From: Phycisphaerae bacterium
GTDB lineage: Bacteria > Planctomycetota > Phycisphaerae > Phycisphaerales > UBA1924
Direction of reading: 5' to 3'
Assembly: GCA_030426395.1 (NCBI GenBank)
Contig: JAUHYE010000015.1
Span: forward strand, 1-48,653
Length of the DNA: 48,653 bases
Shown here: positions 25,996-35,037 of the stretch, piece by piece
Numbering within the stretch: the stretch's first letter is position 1
Layout of the letters: every line of letters begins with the position of its first letter
Notes under the pieces: generated by a model
The model's database searches: none
Told to the model about the DNA's origin: nothing
Seen by the model: the letters and a program-made list of their open reading frames with translations, nothing else
Translations under genes and position numbers: made by a program

Positions 25996-27093
25996 ATGAC
26001 CGAGAGCCAGGAACATGCCAACCCCATGTCCGAAGCCATCGGCTCGGCCGGAGCCTTGCGTGAGCCGACTTGGGCGGCCCTGCTCCGCCTGGCGCGGCCC
26101 AAGCAATGGGCCAAGTCGGTCTTCGTCGCGGTCGGCCCCTTCTTCGGCGGGGCGACGGCTGTCGTCGAGTTGTGGGGCGTCGGCCTGGCCATGCTCGCCT
26201 TCGCCTTGGCCTCGAGCGGCTGCTATGTGGTTAACGACCTCCGCGACGCCGAGGCCGACCGCCTGCACCCGCGCAAGCGTCGCCGGCCCATCGCCTCGGG
26301 CCGCATCGGCCCGGGTACCGCACGTGTGTACGCTGCGGTCCTGTGGCTGCTGGCGGCGGGTTGCGTTGGGGCGATCGGCCCGCTGCTGGGCGCCACCAAC
26401 GCCCTGACTCTTGGTGGTCTGCTGGCCCTCTACGTCATCAACGTCACGGCCTACAGCCTGCGTCTCAAGCGTGTGCCCGTTCTCGACGTGCTGAGTTTGG
26501 CGCTCGGATTCGTGCTGCGGGTACTGGGCGGCTGTGCGGCCGCGGGCATCACGCCGAGCACTTGGTTGCTCAACGTCACGCTGTTCCTGGCGATGTTCCT
26601 GGCCTTCGGCAAGCGGCTTGGCGAACGCCGGACCCTTGGGGACGATGCCACCGCCGCCCGGGCAGTCCAAGGCGTGTACACCGACGAGCTCCTCCGCATG
26701 ATGGTGGTGGTGACCGCCGTGGCGATGCTGCTGACCTATGCCGGATACGTGCAGGACAACGAGTCGCGGTTTGTCTGGATGTTTGGCGGCCGTTCGCTTG
26801 GAATTGGTGATTCCCCTCAAATGGGCATGAATCTGCTGTGGCTCACCATGCTGCCCGCCACGTTCGCCGTACTGCGTTGCATCATCCTGCTCGAGCGGGG
26901 CGAGTACGACGACCCGACGGAACTGGCAACAAAAGATAGGGATTTCCAGCTTGCTGCCTTGGTCTTTGGCACGTTCACGGCGGTCCTCGTGCTCTGGGCA
27001 GGCCCCGCTGAGCGGCCCCACGCGGCCGAACCACACGGAATAACCAGCCCCGTGCAACAGTCCGATCAGTCAATGGCCGATGAGGAAGTCTGA
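25996..27093 (+). CDS. UbiA-family prenyl-phosphate phosphoribosyltransferase
   Basis: UbiA-family enzymes move prenyl groups within the membrane. The subgroup with the first Asp-rich motif NDLRDAEAD (Asn80, Asp81, Asp84, Asp88) followed by HPRKRRRPIASG resembles decaprenyl-phosphate phosphoribosyltransferase, which attaches 5-phosphoribose from PRPP to a polyprenyl phosphate, rather than the quinone UbiA enzymes. About eight membrane segments follow, with the second motif region near the LAFGKRLGERRTL loop. The C-terminus (from about 345) is a short acidic tail. In mycobacteria the product feeds arabinan synthesis; here a sugar-carrier role fits the neighbouring glycosyltransferase. The ATG at 25996 has GGGA seven bases upstream. 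Confidence 0.82.
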   Translation: MTESQEHANPMSEAIGSAGALREPTWAALLRLARPKQWAKSVFVAVGPFFGGATAVVELWGVGLAMLAFALASSGCYVVNDLRDAEADRLHPRKRRRPIASGRIGPGTARVYAAVLWLLAAGCVGAIGPLLGATNALTLGGLLALYVINVTAYSLRLKRVPVLDVLSLALGFVLRVLGGCAAAGITPSTWLLNVTLFLAMFLAFGKRLGERRTLGDDATAARAVQGVYTDELLRMMVVVTAVAMLLTYAGYVQDNESRFVWMFGGRSLGIGDSPQMGMNLLWLTMLPATFAVLRCIILLERGEYDDPTELATKDRDFQLAALVFGTFTAVLVLWAGPAERPHAAEPHGITSPVQQSDQSMADEEV

Positions 27094-27126
27094 GAGCGAC
27101 GCGTCCGAGAAGGGTCGGTCGCTCTC
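27092..27126 (+). terminator. Stem-loop at the stop codon of the UbiA-family gene
   Basis: GAGAGCGAC (27092-27100) and GTCGCTCTC (27118-27126) are exact inverted repeats. The first arm overlaps the TGA stop. The 17-base loop and the tail TGGTTTGG, which has few T residues, make it only a possible terminator. A second structure follows at 27135-27170. Confidence 0.35.
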
Positions 27127-27356
27127 TGGTTTGGCGGGCGTTGCTTCCAGAATCGGAAACAAAACGCCCGAGAAGCCAGCGGCGTAAGCAAGATGGGCCG
27201 CCCTGGCGCGTCCCAGAGTAGGATCAACAGCATGGATGTTGGCCCCCGGGCCGGCCTTGAGGCCGCCTCTGGGGATTGGAACGGCCACTGGCCCGCTGGC
27301 GGATTCGCCCGTGGCACCGGCCACCGCGGAAGCCTTCACACACGGAGTACAGGATC

Positions 27357-30104
27357 ATGAGGAACAGGATGAGCGGGTTCGGCATCGTGAGCATCACCGC
27401 CGCGGTTTTGGCCCTTGCGGGACAGGCCTATGGGCTTTCGAGTGCGGCCGACGACGATCTGCCGCCCTTCGACAAGGTGAGCGAGGGCTACGAGCAGGTG
27501 GTTTCCACCGCCGACGGCAAGAGCTTCTTCAACGTCTGGAAGCGCGAGAAAGACGGCCAACTGCTGGCCGAGCTTCCGCGCGGCTTCGAGCGTCAGAAGC
27601 ACTTCTTCGCCATGACCATGGGCTCGGGCGACATCTTCGCCGGCCTGCAGTCGGGTGATCTTTACGCGTACTGGAAGAAGTACGACAACCGCCTCGCGCT
27701 GATCCACCCCCAGACCGAGGTCCGCGCTGGCGGCAACAAGGAAGTCGAGCAGGGCATCGAGCGCATCTTCACCGATCGTGTGCTGCTCGAGGTGCCCATC
27801 GTGGCCAAGGGCCCCAACGGCCAGCCGGTGATCGACCTCGACCAGCTCCTGGTCAACAACGCCGGCACGTTCTTCGGCGGTCGCGCCGCGCGTCTGAACT
27901 CGCGCCTGGCCACGATCAAGACGGCCAAGGCCTTCCCGGAGAACATCGAGATCGCCATCGAGGCGCCCGACGCGGGCGGCCAGTTCGCGATCTACCACTA
28001 CTCCATCAGCAACATCAAGGGCACGCCGGGCTTCAAGCCCCGCGAGGCCGACGAGCGGGTGGGCTTCTTCACCACCAGCTACCGCGACTTCTCGAAGATG
28101 GACGGCTCCCAGATGTGGGTGCGGTATGCCAACCGCTGGAACCTCGAGAAGGCCGACCCGAGCCTGGCCAAGAGCCCGCCCAAGCAGGCCATCGTGTACT
28201 ACATCGACCACCAGGTGCCGGTGAAGTACCGCCGCTGGGTGCGTGAGGGCATCGAGTACTGGAACAAGGCGTTCGAAGAGGTCGGCATCGTCGGCGCCAT
28301 CGAAGTGGTCTATCAGGACGCCAGCACCGGCGCCAACATGGACAAGGACCCCGAGGACGTCCGCTACAACTTCATCCGGTGGCTGACCAACGGCATCGGC
28401 ACGGCCATCGGCCCGAGCCGCGTGAACCCCGAGACCGGCGAGATCCTCGACGCCGACGTGGTGCTGACCGACGGCTGGATCCGTGCGTACTGGTTCCAGT
28501 ACAACGACCTTCTTCCGCAGGTGGCCATGGAGGGCTTCGGCCCCGAGACGCTGGCCTGGCTCGACGAGAACCCCCAGTGGGATCCGCGCGTGCAGATGGC
28601 GGCGCCCGAGCAGCGCGACTTTATCATCGCCCAGCGCGAGGCGCGCGGCCCGCTGCCCTATGGCGGCCATCCGGCCATGATGTCGCGTGACGCCCAGGAT
28701 GGCTCGGTCTCCGACGCGGTGGCCGCCTATCAGGTCACCGGCGCCTGCAACATGGCCCACTTGAAAGCCATGAACATGGACATCGCCCGCCTGAGCGGCG
28801 AGGTGCTGGGTCTGTTCGAGAACGAGTCGAAGGAAGGCGCCCAGATGCTCGACGGCGTGCCCGAGTGGTTCGTCGGCCCTGCCCTGGCGCACCTGACCGC
28901 CCACGAGGTCGGCCACACGCTGGGCCTGCGTCACAACTTCAAGGCCTCGTCGGTCTTCACCATGGCCGAGATCAATTCCGACAAGGTGAAGGACAAGGAG
29001 CCCTTCGCCGCCTCGGTGATGGACTACAACCCCATCAACATCAACATGGACTCCGGTGAGATCCAGGGCAACTACGAGGTCATCGACATCGGCGCCTACG
29101 ACAAGTGGGCCATCGAGTACGGCTACACCGACAAGAACCTCGACGAGGTGCTCAAGAAGGTCGAGGACCCGCGCCTCGCCTTTGCCACCGACGAGGACAC
29201 CTGGGGCCCCGACCCCCTGGCCCGTCGCTACGACCTCTCGGCCGATCCCCTGGACTATGCCGAGAACCAGATGCGTCTGGTCCGCGATCTTCGCAGCAAG
29301 ATCCTGGACAACTTCGTCAAGGACGGCGACAGCTGGGCCCGCGCCCGCCGCGGGTACAACATCACTCTGGGCCAGCACGTCAACTCGGTGAGCATGATGG
29401 CCAACTGGATCGGCGGCACCTTCCAGAGCCGCGCGAAGAAGGGCGACCCGGGCGACCTGGCCCCGCTGACCCCGGTTCCCGCCGAGCAGCAGCGCAAGGC
29501 GTTGAACTTCGTCATCAACAACACGTTCTACGACGACGCCTACGGCCTGACGCCCGACCTGCTCAGCAAGATGACCGTGGACAAGTGGTACGACGGCGGC
29601 GGCATGGGCTCGCTCTTCGAGGAACCGGCCTTCCCGGTCCACGACCGCATCCGCGGCATCCAGGCGTCGGCCATGACCATGATCCTCAACCCCACCACCC
29701 TCGAGCGCGTCTACAACAACGAAATGCACGTCAGCAGCGACGAGGACTTCATCACCCTCGCCGAGGTCATGCAGAGCGTGAAGGACGCGGCATGGAAGGA
29801 ACTGGGCGAGGGAGGCAGCGGTGAATTCAGCGACCGCAAGCCCATGATCAGCTCGCTGCGTCGCGGCCTGCAAGGCCAGCACATCGATCGCCTGATCAGC
29901 CTGAGCAGCCGTGGCTTCCCCGGCGCTTCGGGCGCGGCACTCTCCAACGTTGCCAGCCTCCAGCTCCGCGAGCTCCGCCAGGAGATCGATGGCGCGATCA
30001 AGAAGGGCAAGGGCGCGATGGACACGTACACCCTGGCCCACCTCACGGACGCGAGCGACCGCATCGGCCGCGCCCTCGAGGCCCAGTACACCCAGAGCCG
30101 TTGA
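27357..30104 (+). CDS. Large secreted zinc metalloprotease (metzincin-type)
   Basis: A 915-residue exported protein: a signal peptide over about 1-26, then a long N-terminal domain of DUF5118/DUF5117 style, and a catalytic domain with a perfect HExxHxxGxxH zinc site (His516, Glu517, His520, Gly523, His526; HEVGHTLGLRH) followed by the metzincin-type ASVMDYNP turn. The family is annotated as zinc-dependent metalloproteases, common in planctomycetes and Bacteroidetes. The ATG is preceded by GGAG nine bases upstream and is distinct from an in-frame ATG at 27276. It is a lone gene with a good stem-loop terminator 35 bases downstream. Confidence 0.9.
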   Translation: MRNRMSGFGIVSITAAVLALAGQAYGLSSAADDDLPPFDKVSEGYEQVVSTADGKSFFNVWKREKDGQLLAELPRGFERQKHFFAMTMGSGDIFAGLQSGDLYAYWKKYDNRLALIHPQTEVRAGGNKEVEQGIERIFTDRVLLEVPIVAKGPNGQPVIDLDQLLVNNAGTFFGGRAARLNSRLATIKTAKAFPENIEIAIEAPDAGGQFAIYHYSISNIKGTPGFKPREADERVGFFTTSYRDFSKMDGSQMWVRYANRWNLEKADPSLAKSPPKQAIVYYIDHQVPVKYRRWVREGIEYWNKAFEEVGIVGAIEVVYQDASTGANMDKDPEDVRYNFIRWLTNGIGTAIGPSRVNPETGEILDADVVLTDGWIRAYWFQYNDLLPQVAMEGFGPETLAWLDENPQWDPRVQMAAPEQRDFIIAQREARGPLPYGGHPAMMSRDAQDGSVSDAVAAYQVTGACNMAHLKAMNMDIARLSGEVLGLFENESKEGAQMLDGVPEWFVGPALAHLTAHEVGHTLGLRHNFKASSVFTMAEINSDKVKDKEPFAASVMDYNPININMDSGEIQGNYEVIDIGAYDKWAIEYGYTDKNLDEVLKKVEDPRLAFATDEDTWGPDPLARRYDLSADPLDYAENQMRLVRDLRSKILDNFVKDGDSWARARRGYNITLGQHVNSVSMMANWIGGTFQSRAKKGDPGDLAPLTPVPAEQQRKALNFVINNTFYDDAYGLTPDLLSKMTVDKWYDGGGMGSLFEEPAFPVHDRIRGIQASAMTMILNPTTLERVYNNEMHVSSDEDFITLAEVMQSVKDAAWKELGEGGSGEFSDRKPMISSLRRGLQGQHIDRLISLSSRGFPGASGAALSNVASLQLRELRQEIDGAIKKGKGAMDTYTLAHLTDASDRIGRALEAQYTQSR

Positions 30105-30138
30105 TCATCTGATCTTCGGATTCTGAATCGATTCATTG

Positions 30139-30168
30139 AAACGGCCCCGCTACGAAGCGGGGCCGTTT
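30139..30168. terminator. Perfect stem-loop terminator between convergent genes
   Basis: Twelve base pairs (30139-30150 with 30157-30168, arms AACGGCCCCGC and GCGGGGCCGTT plus one more A-T pair) close a 6-base loop, and TTTT follows on the plus strand. It serves the metalloprotease gene and, because it is symmetric, probably also the convergent dockerin gene on the minus strand. Confidence 0.85.
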
Positions 30169-30201
30169 TGCATGATCGTCGCACAGTTGGGAAAGCGAGA
30201 G

Positions 30202-31077
30202 TTACTCGCAGCCCGCGTCAAACTCGTTCTGGAACGCAAGGAAATCGAAGAGGGTCAGTGAACCATCGCCGTCGAAATCGGCGAGCGGGTCGCCGCTGTC
30301 GAACAGGTTCTGGAACGCAAGGAAATCGAAGAGGGTCAACGACCCATCGCCATCAAGATCAGCCCGGCACTCGCCACTACCGCTGGCGAAGAGGAGCGAC
30401 TGGACGAGCATCAGATCGCCGTCCGTGCCGATGTCCCAGAAGCTCGACGAGACGGTGCTCGGGGGCGGGTAAAACCCAAGGTCCACGCGCTTGGGGTTCG
30501 CGCCAATAGCCACGAGCACCCGGCCATCGTCCCACTCGGCGACCGTGGTCGCTCCGGGGTTCAGGTCGGTCACGTTGGGGCGGAAGCTCGACGTGCCGCC
30601 GAAGAAGCTCGACACGCCAGCCATGATCGGGTGGCCCGGATCGATGACGGCCCCCAAAGAAGCGGCACCGGATTGATTGCCGGTTCGCGGGATGATCACC
30701 TCGTAGTCAGGATTGCCGCGCCAACGACCGGCGATGTCACGATCCGTGGTCGTGCTGCTGTTGGCGAACACGGCCACGACAACGCCGCCACCCATGTCGA
30801 CATAATCGGCCAAGGCATTGCCGAAACCTGCCGGGTCGGTCGGAGTGAGGTTCGTCCACACGATGACCGCGTCGAAGGCAAGGAGTTCGTCCAGCGTGGG
30901 CGTGGTCGTCTGGAGGTCGATGTTGGTCACGCTATCGAACGCACCGCTGTCCTGCAGAAGATTCAGGACGCCGGTAGCGCCCGCGCTCCCGGCAGCAGCC
31001 ACGATGGCCACTTCCTGAGCCATGGCCGTGCCGGCGAGACCGGAAAGCGCCGCAATACTGATCAGTTGCCTGTACAT
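30202..31077 (-). CDS. Secreted GATase/ThuA-like protein with GC-type dockerin
   Basis: A 291-residue secreted protein. Signal peptide about 1-20 (GTAMA-QE). The body alternates short strands and helices (VAIVAAAGSAG, FDAVIVWTNL, GGGVVVAVFANSS, VLVAIGANPKRVDLGFYP) in a pattern resembling ThuA or class I glutamine amidotransferase-like folds, though no catalytic Cys-His pair is clear. The C-terminal 52 residues (240-291) are the doubled DxDGDG module ending FDAGCE. The start is the ATG at 31077, preceded by GAGGGGG. It is the last gene of the minus-strand envelope block; the SDR gene lies 135 bases upstream. Confidence 0.68.
   Translation of the reverse strand: MYRQLISIAALSGLAGTAMAQEVAIVAAAGSAGATGVLNLLQDSGAFDSVTNIDLQTTTPTLDELLAFDAVIVWTNLTPTDPAGFGNALADYVDMGGGVVVAVFANSSTTTDRDIAGRWRGNPDYEVIIPRTGNQSGAASLGAVIDPGHPIMAGVSSFFGGTSSFRPNVTDLNPGATTVAEWDDGRVLVAIGANPKRVDLGFYPPPSTVSSSFWDIGTDGDLMLVQSLLFASGSGECRADLDGDGSLTLFDFLAFQNLFDSGDPLADFDGDGSLTLFDFLAFQNEFDAGCE
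30205..30360 (-). repeat. Duplicated calcium-loop GC-dockerin module with near-identical DNA units
   Basis: The two units are 81 bases apart and share a 31-base exact stretch (30227-30257 and 30308-30338). This is the most homogenised of the three dockerin modules in the window. Confidence 0.88.
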
Positions 31078-31136
31078 GAAAACCCCCTCTCAACGCCACG
31101 AGATCGGCGTCGGGTTGCTCTTCCGATGGGCAGTTC

Positions 31137-31165
31137 ACGAGAGTTTGCCCAGATTGAAATGTCAA
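31137..31165 (-). promoter_or_regulatory. Promoter candidate for the GC-dockerin gene
   Basis: On the minus strand a perfect TTGACA (31165-31160) is followed after 17 bases by TCTCGT (31142-31137), a weak -10 with three of six matches. It ends 60 bases before the start codon at 31077. Confidence 0.35.
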
Positions 31166-31212
31166 GATAACCGAATTCCCAACGGCATGCAAGAGCAATT
31201 TGCCATCGGTTC

Positions 31213-32016
31213 TCAATCACGGCCAGCGAGTCGATCGAACGCCATGTCTGCGAACCACGGGAACATGCTCAGACACCCTAGCCCAAGCCGGCCCGTCAAA
31301 CTCGTCCAAACCTCAGTCCTGGGCCGCTTGAGGCACGCTACGACGGCCTTGGCCACCCGATCGGGCGGCTGGATGAACGTCTTCGGTGTGTTCGAGATGA
31401 CGTCGGTGCCGCCGCTGCGACGCCGGACCTCCTGCGAGAACTCGGTCCGCGTGCCGATGGGGTGGATGGTCGAGACGTGGATGCCCAGAGGCTTGAGTTC
31501 GTGCCGCATCGCGCGGCCGACGTGCCACTGGGCAGCCTTGGTGGCGCAGTACGCGCCGTATCCGGGGATGGCCATCTTGCCGATGCTGCTCGAACAGATC
31601 AGGACGTGGCCCATCCGCCGCTCGATGAAACGCTCGACTGCGGGCTGGATGGTGTTGAGCGTGCCGAAGAAGTTGGCCTCGAAGATCTCGCGCACGTCAT
31701 CGTCGGTCGTCTCGTGGATTGGTCGCTCGAAGCCATAGCCGGCATTCGCGAAGACGGCGTAGAGAGCGCCGAACTCGGCCTCTGTCTTCTCGATGAACGC
31801 ACGGCACTGATCGACGCTCGTGACGTCGAGTTGGATGGCTGTCGCGATTCCACCGATCTTTCGTATCTCCTCTGCAACGGCTTCGAGCTTGTCCATTCGG
31901 CGTGCACCGAGCGCGACGGGCATCCCCGCCTTCGCGCAGGCGATCGCGGTCGCTTTGCCAATACCGCTGCTGGCGCCGGTGATCGCCATGGGTTTGCCGG
32001 TCAGGTCAATCGCCAC
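31213..32016 (-). CDS. Short-chain dehydrogenase/reductase (SDR)
   Basis: A 267-residue classical SDR. The cofactor motif TGASSGIG (13-20), ANAG, the catalytic Ser in LICSSSIGK and the YCATK catalytic pair are all present, so NAD(P)-dependent oxidoreduction is expected; the C-terminus resembles SDRs that act on long-chain or hydrophobic substrates. The substrate is unknown. The GTG start overlaps the end of murJ by 11 bases, so the gene is translated with it. Alternative in-frame GTG or ATG starts within the first ten residues would change only the N-terminus. Confidence 0.85.
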   Translation of the reverse strand: MAIDLTGKPMAITGASSGIGKATAIACAKAGMPVALGARRMDKLEAVAEEIRKIGGIATAIQLDVTSVDQCRAFIEKTEAEFGALYAVFANAGYGFERPIHETTDDDVREIFEANFFGTLNTIQPAVERFIERRMGHVLICSSSIGKMAIPGYGAYCATKAAQWHVGRAMRHELKPLGIHVSTIHPIGTRTEFSQEVRRRSGGTDVISNTPKTFIQPPDRVAKAVVACLKRPRTEVWTSLTGRLGLGCLSMFPWFADMAFDRLAGRD

Positions 32017-33589
32017 TGGTCCGCTCCCGGCGTAGCAGCACGCGCGCCAGTTCACGATAGCGCAAGGTCCAGGCGGCCGCGACGTAGGCGATGCCACCAA
32101 CCGCGACGCACACGAGAAGGCGTGCTGCGTGCTGCGACCACGCGTCGGGATCTGACCATATCCGCAGCACGGCTACGACAGCCACAGCCATAATGGCGAC
32201 GCACGGGAGTGCCTTCCAACCCCGCCGCCAAGCCTCGGCGGTCACACGCACGCCGTGCTTGCGCGAGAGCACAATCAGGAGGATCAAGGTCTGGACGCCA
32301 GCCGCAATGGCCGTCGCCCAAGCGAGGCCAGCCTCGCGGAGCAGCCAGATGAGCGAGAGGTTTAAGACAAGGTTCGTGCCCAACGCGAGCAAGGAAATGA
32401 ACGCCGGTGTGCGCGTGTCACCCATCGCATAGAACGCGCGTGTGAGCAACTGGTTGCAGGCGTAGGCCCACACGCACGAGGCGTAGCCGATCAGGGCCGC
32501 AGCGGCTCGTTGCGAGCCTTCCTCGCTGAATCCGCTGCCGCCGCCGAAGAGCGTGGTTGCGAGGTCACCCGATACCAGCATCAACCCCACACTGGCGGGC
32601 AGGGCAATGGCAATTGAAAGCGAGAGGGCGCCGACGAGTGCGCCGTGGAATCGTTCGCGCTGGCTCGCCAACCTGCTGAGCAACGGAAACGCCGCCGTCG
32701 CCACCGCGATGCCGAAGACGCCGAGGGGGAATTGGTACAACCGCTGGGCGTAGAACAGCACCGCGTTGGATTGCTCGTCAAGCGGGTAGGCAACGCCGAA
32801 CATGGTCGCGCCGAACCAGATGGGCCACATGGCGAGCACCACGTCGAGCAAAGCGCTGACCTGGAGCGTGCCCAAACCGATGATCGCGCCGGCCCAACGA
32901 CGCAGCAGGTTCCTGGCGCTGTCACCCACGCCGGAGATCACGCGTGTCCAGCGAACGTGCGATCGCAACGCCCAAAGGCTCCACACGACCTGCAACACGC
33001 CCGAAACAACCACCGAAGCGCACAGCAGCATTGCCGCCGATTCGACGCTCGCGCCTTCACGCATCGCGTGCCATCCAGCCGCCGCGAGCACGCACAAATT
33101 CAAGACGATCGGCTGGGCGGCGGGCGGTCCGAATCGGCCGTGGGTCTGGAGCACGCCCGCGAGCGTTGCGGCGATGCAGATGAGCGGCATGAACGGTAGC
33201 GCGATCATCACGAGCAGGATCGAGAAGTGCTTCGCACCGCCGGCCTCGGCCATCGAGAGCGCGAGCCAGAGGCCGAGTTCGCCAAGCACCGCCAGACCGG
33301 CGGTCACCAAACCCAACAAGCCAACGGTGAACGTCGCGAATCGGTCGGCTGCCCGGGGGTCTTGCTCGACCAGCGAGGCGTACTCGGGCACGAAAGCCGC
33401 CGCGAGCGCGCCCTCGCCGAAGAGGCGGCGGAAGGTATTGGGCACCGCGAACGCGGCGGCAAAGGCCGATCCCACGGCTGTATCGCCGAAGAGGCGGGCG
33501 GTCACGACGTCGCGCACTAGCCCAAGCACGCGGGACAGCAGCGTGAGCGAGGAGATGACCCGGAACGCGCGCGCGAGGGCGACGCTCAT
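32006..33589 (-). CDS. murJ: Lipid II flippase MurJ
   Basis: MurJ flips the peptidoglycan precursor lipid II across the inner membrane. The 527-residue protein has the MOP-superfamily layout of 13-14 helices. The first residues RVISSLTLLSRVLGLVRDVV and the RRLFGEGALAAAFVPEY segment are the strongest MurJ signatures; YQFPLGVFGIAVATAAFPLLS is the equivalent on helix 8. Its ATG shares ATGA with the stop of the VanZ-like gene, and an SDR gene overlaps its 3' end. Placement in an exopolysaccharide block, rather than with peptidoglycan genes, is notable. Confidence 0.95.
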   Translation of the reverse strand: MSVALARAFRVISSLTLLSRVLGLVRDVVTARLFGDTAVGSAFAAAFAVPNTFRRLFGEGALAAAFVPEYASLVEQDPRAADRFATFTVGLLGLVTAGLAVLGELGLWLALSMAEAGGAKHFSILLVMIALPFMPLICIAATLAGVLQTHGRFGPPAAQPIVLNLCVLAAAGWHAMREGASVESAAMLLCASVVVSGVLQVVWSLWALRSHVRWTRVISGVGDSARNLLRRWAGAIIGLGTLQVSALLDVVLAMWPIWFGATMFGVAYPLDEQSNAVLFYAQRLYQFPLGVFGIAVATAAFPLLSRLASQRERFHGALVGALSLSIAIALPASVGLMLVSGDLATTLFGGGSGFSEEGSQRAAAALIGYASCVWAYACNQLLTRAFYAMGDTRTPAFISLLALGTNLVLNLSLIWLLREAGLAWATAIAAGVQTLILLIVLSRKHGVRVTAEAWRRGWKALPCVAIMAVAVVAVLRIWSDPDAWSQHAARLLVCVAVGGIAYVAAAWTLRYRELARVLLRRERTSGD

Positions 33590-33981
33590 GGTTGTGTTGC
33601 CCCTTGGTGATCGAATGCTCGCAACACGAGGCACGCCACGACCGACGCGAGGATCGCACCCGCCGAGTTCGCCGCCATGTCGGTCAGATCGAACACCCGA
33701 TCGAATATCGGCAAGGCCTGCGAAGATTCATCGGCGACGGCGTATGCCACCCCCACCGCCATCAGTACCAGCAGGCCGGCCAGCCGCCGGGCATCGCCCA
33801 CCCAGCCCGTGAGCCCAAGAAGGAGAGTCCACAAGCCAAACGCCGCCATGTGGATGAGCAGGTCGAGCCGCCAGCCCGGCACTACGTTGACGTCGACACC
33901 GGGCTTGTGCGTGGCTACGAACAGCACCACCGCATACGCGACGAATCCGACGCGGAGCAACCGGCGGTGGCGTTCGATCAC
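33586..33981 (-). CDS. VanZ-like membrane protein
   Basis: A 131-residue protein with four hydrophobic segments. The VanZ pattern is visible: [15 protein letters not shown] in place of the DKxxHfxxfxxL segment, [15 protein letters not shown] for the DExxQ segment, and [16 protein letters not shown] for DxxxNxxGxxxG. VanZ-like proteins frequently sit in exosortase and exopolysaccharide loci; their role there is unclear. The GTG start shares GTGA with the ParA stop, and its stop shares ATGA with murJ. Confidence 0.82.
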   Translation of the reverse strand: MIERHRRLLRVGFVAYAVVLFVATHKPGVDVNVVPGWRLDLLIHMAAFGLWTLLLGLTGWVGDARRLAGLLVLMAVGVAYAVADESSQALPIFDRVFDLTDMAANSAGAILASVVACLVLRAFDHQGATQP

Positions 33982-34985
33982 GACGCGTGCTGCTGCTGGG
34001 TGGTCGGCGTCACGATTTCTGGCGCATCGTCCTCAGCGGACTCAATGTCCTCGGGCTCCGGCTGAGAGTCTTCTGCGGATTCCTTCGAAACTTCCGCAGC
34101 CGGCGCGGGCATCATTGCGGGAGAGGCCGGCTCGATCAAGGCCACGAAGTGCTTGGCCAGTGCCGCGTAATCGCGCGCTCCAGCGGCTTGTGGGGCGTAA
34201 TCGAAGATCGACTGCCCGAAGCTTGGCGCCTCGGCCAGTTTGATGTTCCGGCGGATGGGCGGCCACAGCACGCGGGCCCGCTTCCACGGCACGTCACGCT
34301 CGCGGCCCTCGGCAAAGAAGGCTTCCATGTCGCCAACGACCTCTTGCGTGTGACTGGCCTGCTGGTCGTACATGCACAGCACAACGCCCGCGACCTTGAG
34401 CTGCGGCCGTACCTGCTGTGCGACGAGCCGGACCGTCTCGAGCAGTTTGCCCACGCCGTGCAGCGCGAGGAAGTGGGCCTGCATGGGGATCACCACCTCG
34501 TCGGCGGCGGCCAGCCCGTTGAGCGTCAGCAACCCCAAACTCGGTGGGCAGTCGATGAGCACCACGTCGATGGGTTGGGCCTCGCACGCGGCCTCGATGG
34601 CCAACCGCAGTCGATGGTGCCGGCCGTCGGCCTGGGCCAGTTCGGTCTCGACACCGGCCAGGTCGGTCTCGCTGGGCAAGAGCCAGAGGTTCTCGCCGGC
34701 GGGGGTCAGGCCGACCGACTTGGGTTCGAGCAGCGCGTCGTACACCGTTCCGGGGCGATCGTCGCCGTCGACGGCAACGCCCAGGTGCAGCGTGGCGTGG
34801 GCCTGCGGATCGAGGTCGACCAGCAGCACCCGCTTGCCGAGCCTCGCCAAGGCGGCGGCCAGATTGACGGCCGTAGTCGATTTGCCGACGCCGCCCTTCT
34901 GGTTCATAAGGGCGAAGACCTTGGGCGGTCCCGGGGGAACAGGCTTGGGCTGGGCGTGGTGCTGGCCTTGCGGATCGGTATCCAT
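33978..34985 (-). CDS. ParA-family ATPase without a ParB partner
   Basis: A 335-residue ATPase of the ParA/Soj family. The deviant Walker A is [15 protein letters not shown] (28-42) with both lysines, Walker A' is [10 protein letters not shown], and Walker B is [10 protein letters not shown]. The C-terminal tail (from about 285) is acidic and low-complexity, rich in Glu, Ser, Pro and Gln. ParA proteins act in chromosome segregation, or, in orphan form, position protein complexes or stimulate transport. No parB or parS is in the window. It sits between the WecA-like and VanZ genes, with a GTGA overlap to the latter. A role in placing the envelope machinery is inference. Confidence 0.85.
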   Translation of the reverse strand: MDTDPQGQHHAQPKPVPPGPPKVFALMNQKGGVGKSTTAVNLAAALARLGKRVLLVDLDPQAHATLHLGVAVDGDDRPGTVYDALLEPKSVGLTPAGENLWLLPSETDLAGVETELAQADGRHHRLRLAIEAACEAQPIDVVLIDCPPSLGLLTLNGLAAADEVVIPMQAHFLALHGVGKLLETVRLVAQQVRPQLKVAGVVLCMYDQQASHTQEVVGDMEAFFAEGRERDVPWKRARVLWPPIRRNIKLAEAPSFGQSIFDYAPQAAGARDYAALAKHFVALIEPASPAMMPAPAAEVSKESAEDSQPEPEDIESAEDDAPEIVTPTTQQQHAS

Positions 34986-35037
34986 CGCGCGATTCTATCG
35001 CCCGGATGCGGCCCGTCCGGCCCGTTTTCAGGTTCGT

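Noticed and set aside
27070-27339. An 89-codon minus-strand frame between the UbiA-family gene and the metalloprotease
   Set aside because: It has fairly protein-like composition but a GTG start without a ribosome-binding site and overlaps the 3' end of the UbiA-family gene. It cannot be supported without conservation data.
27336-30041. A 901-codon open frame on the minus strand opposite the metalloprotease
   Set aside because: It is the mirror of a gene with full catalytic motifs; high GC with strong third-position bias creates long antisense frames. Its protein is rich in His, Val, Leu and Gly with no recognisable domain.
30227-30338. The 31-base repeat as part of a CRISPR array
   Set aside because: Only two copies, at 81-base spacing, in frame inside a coding region; they encode the two dockerin units.
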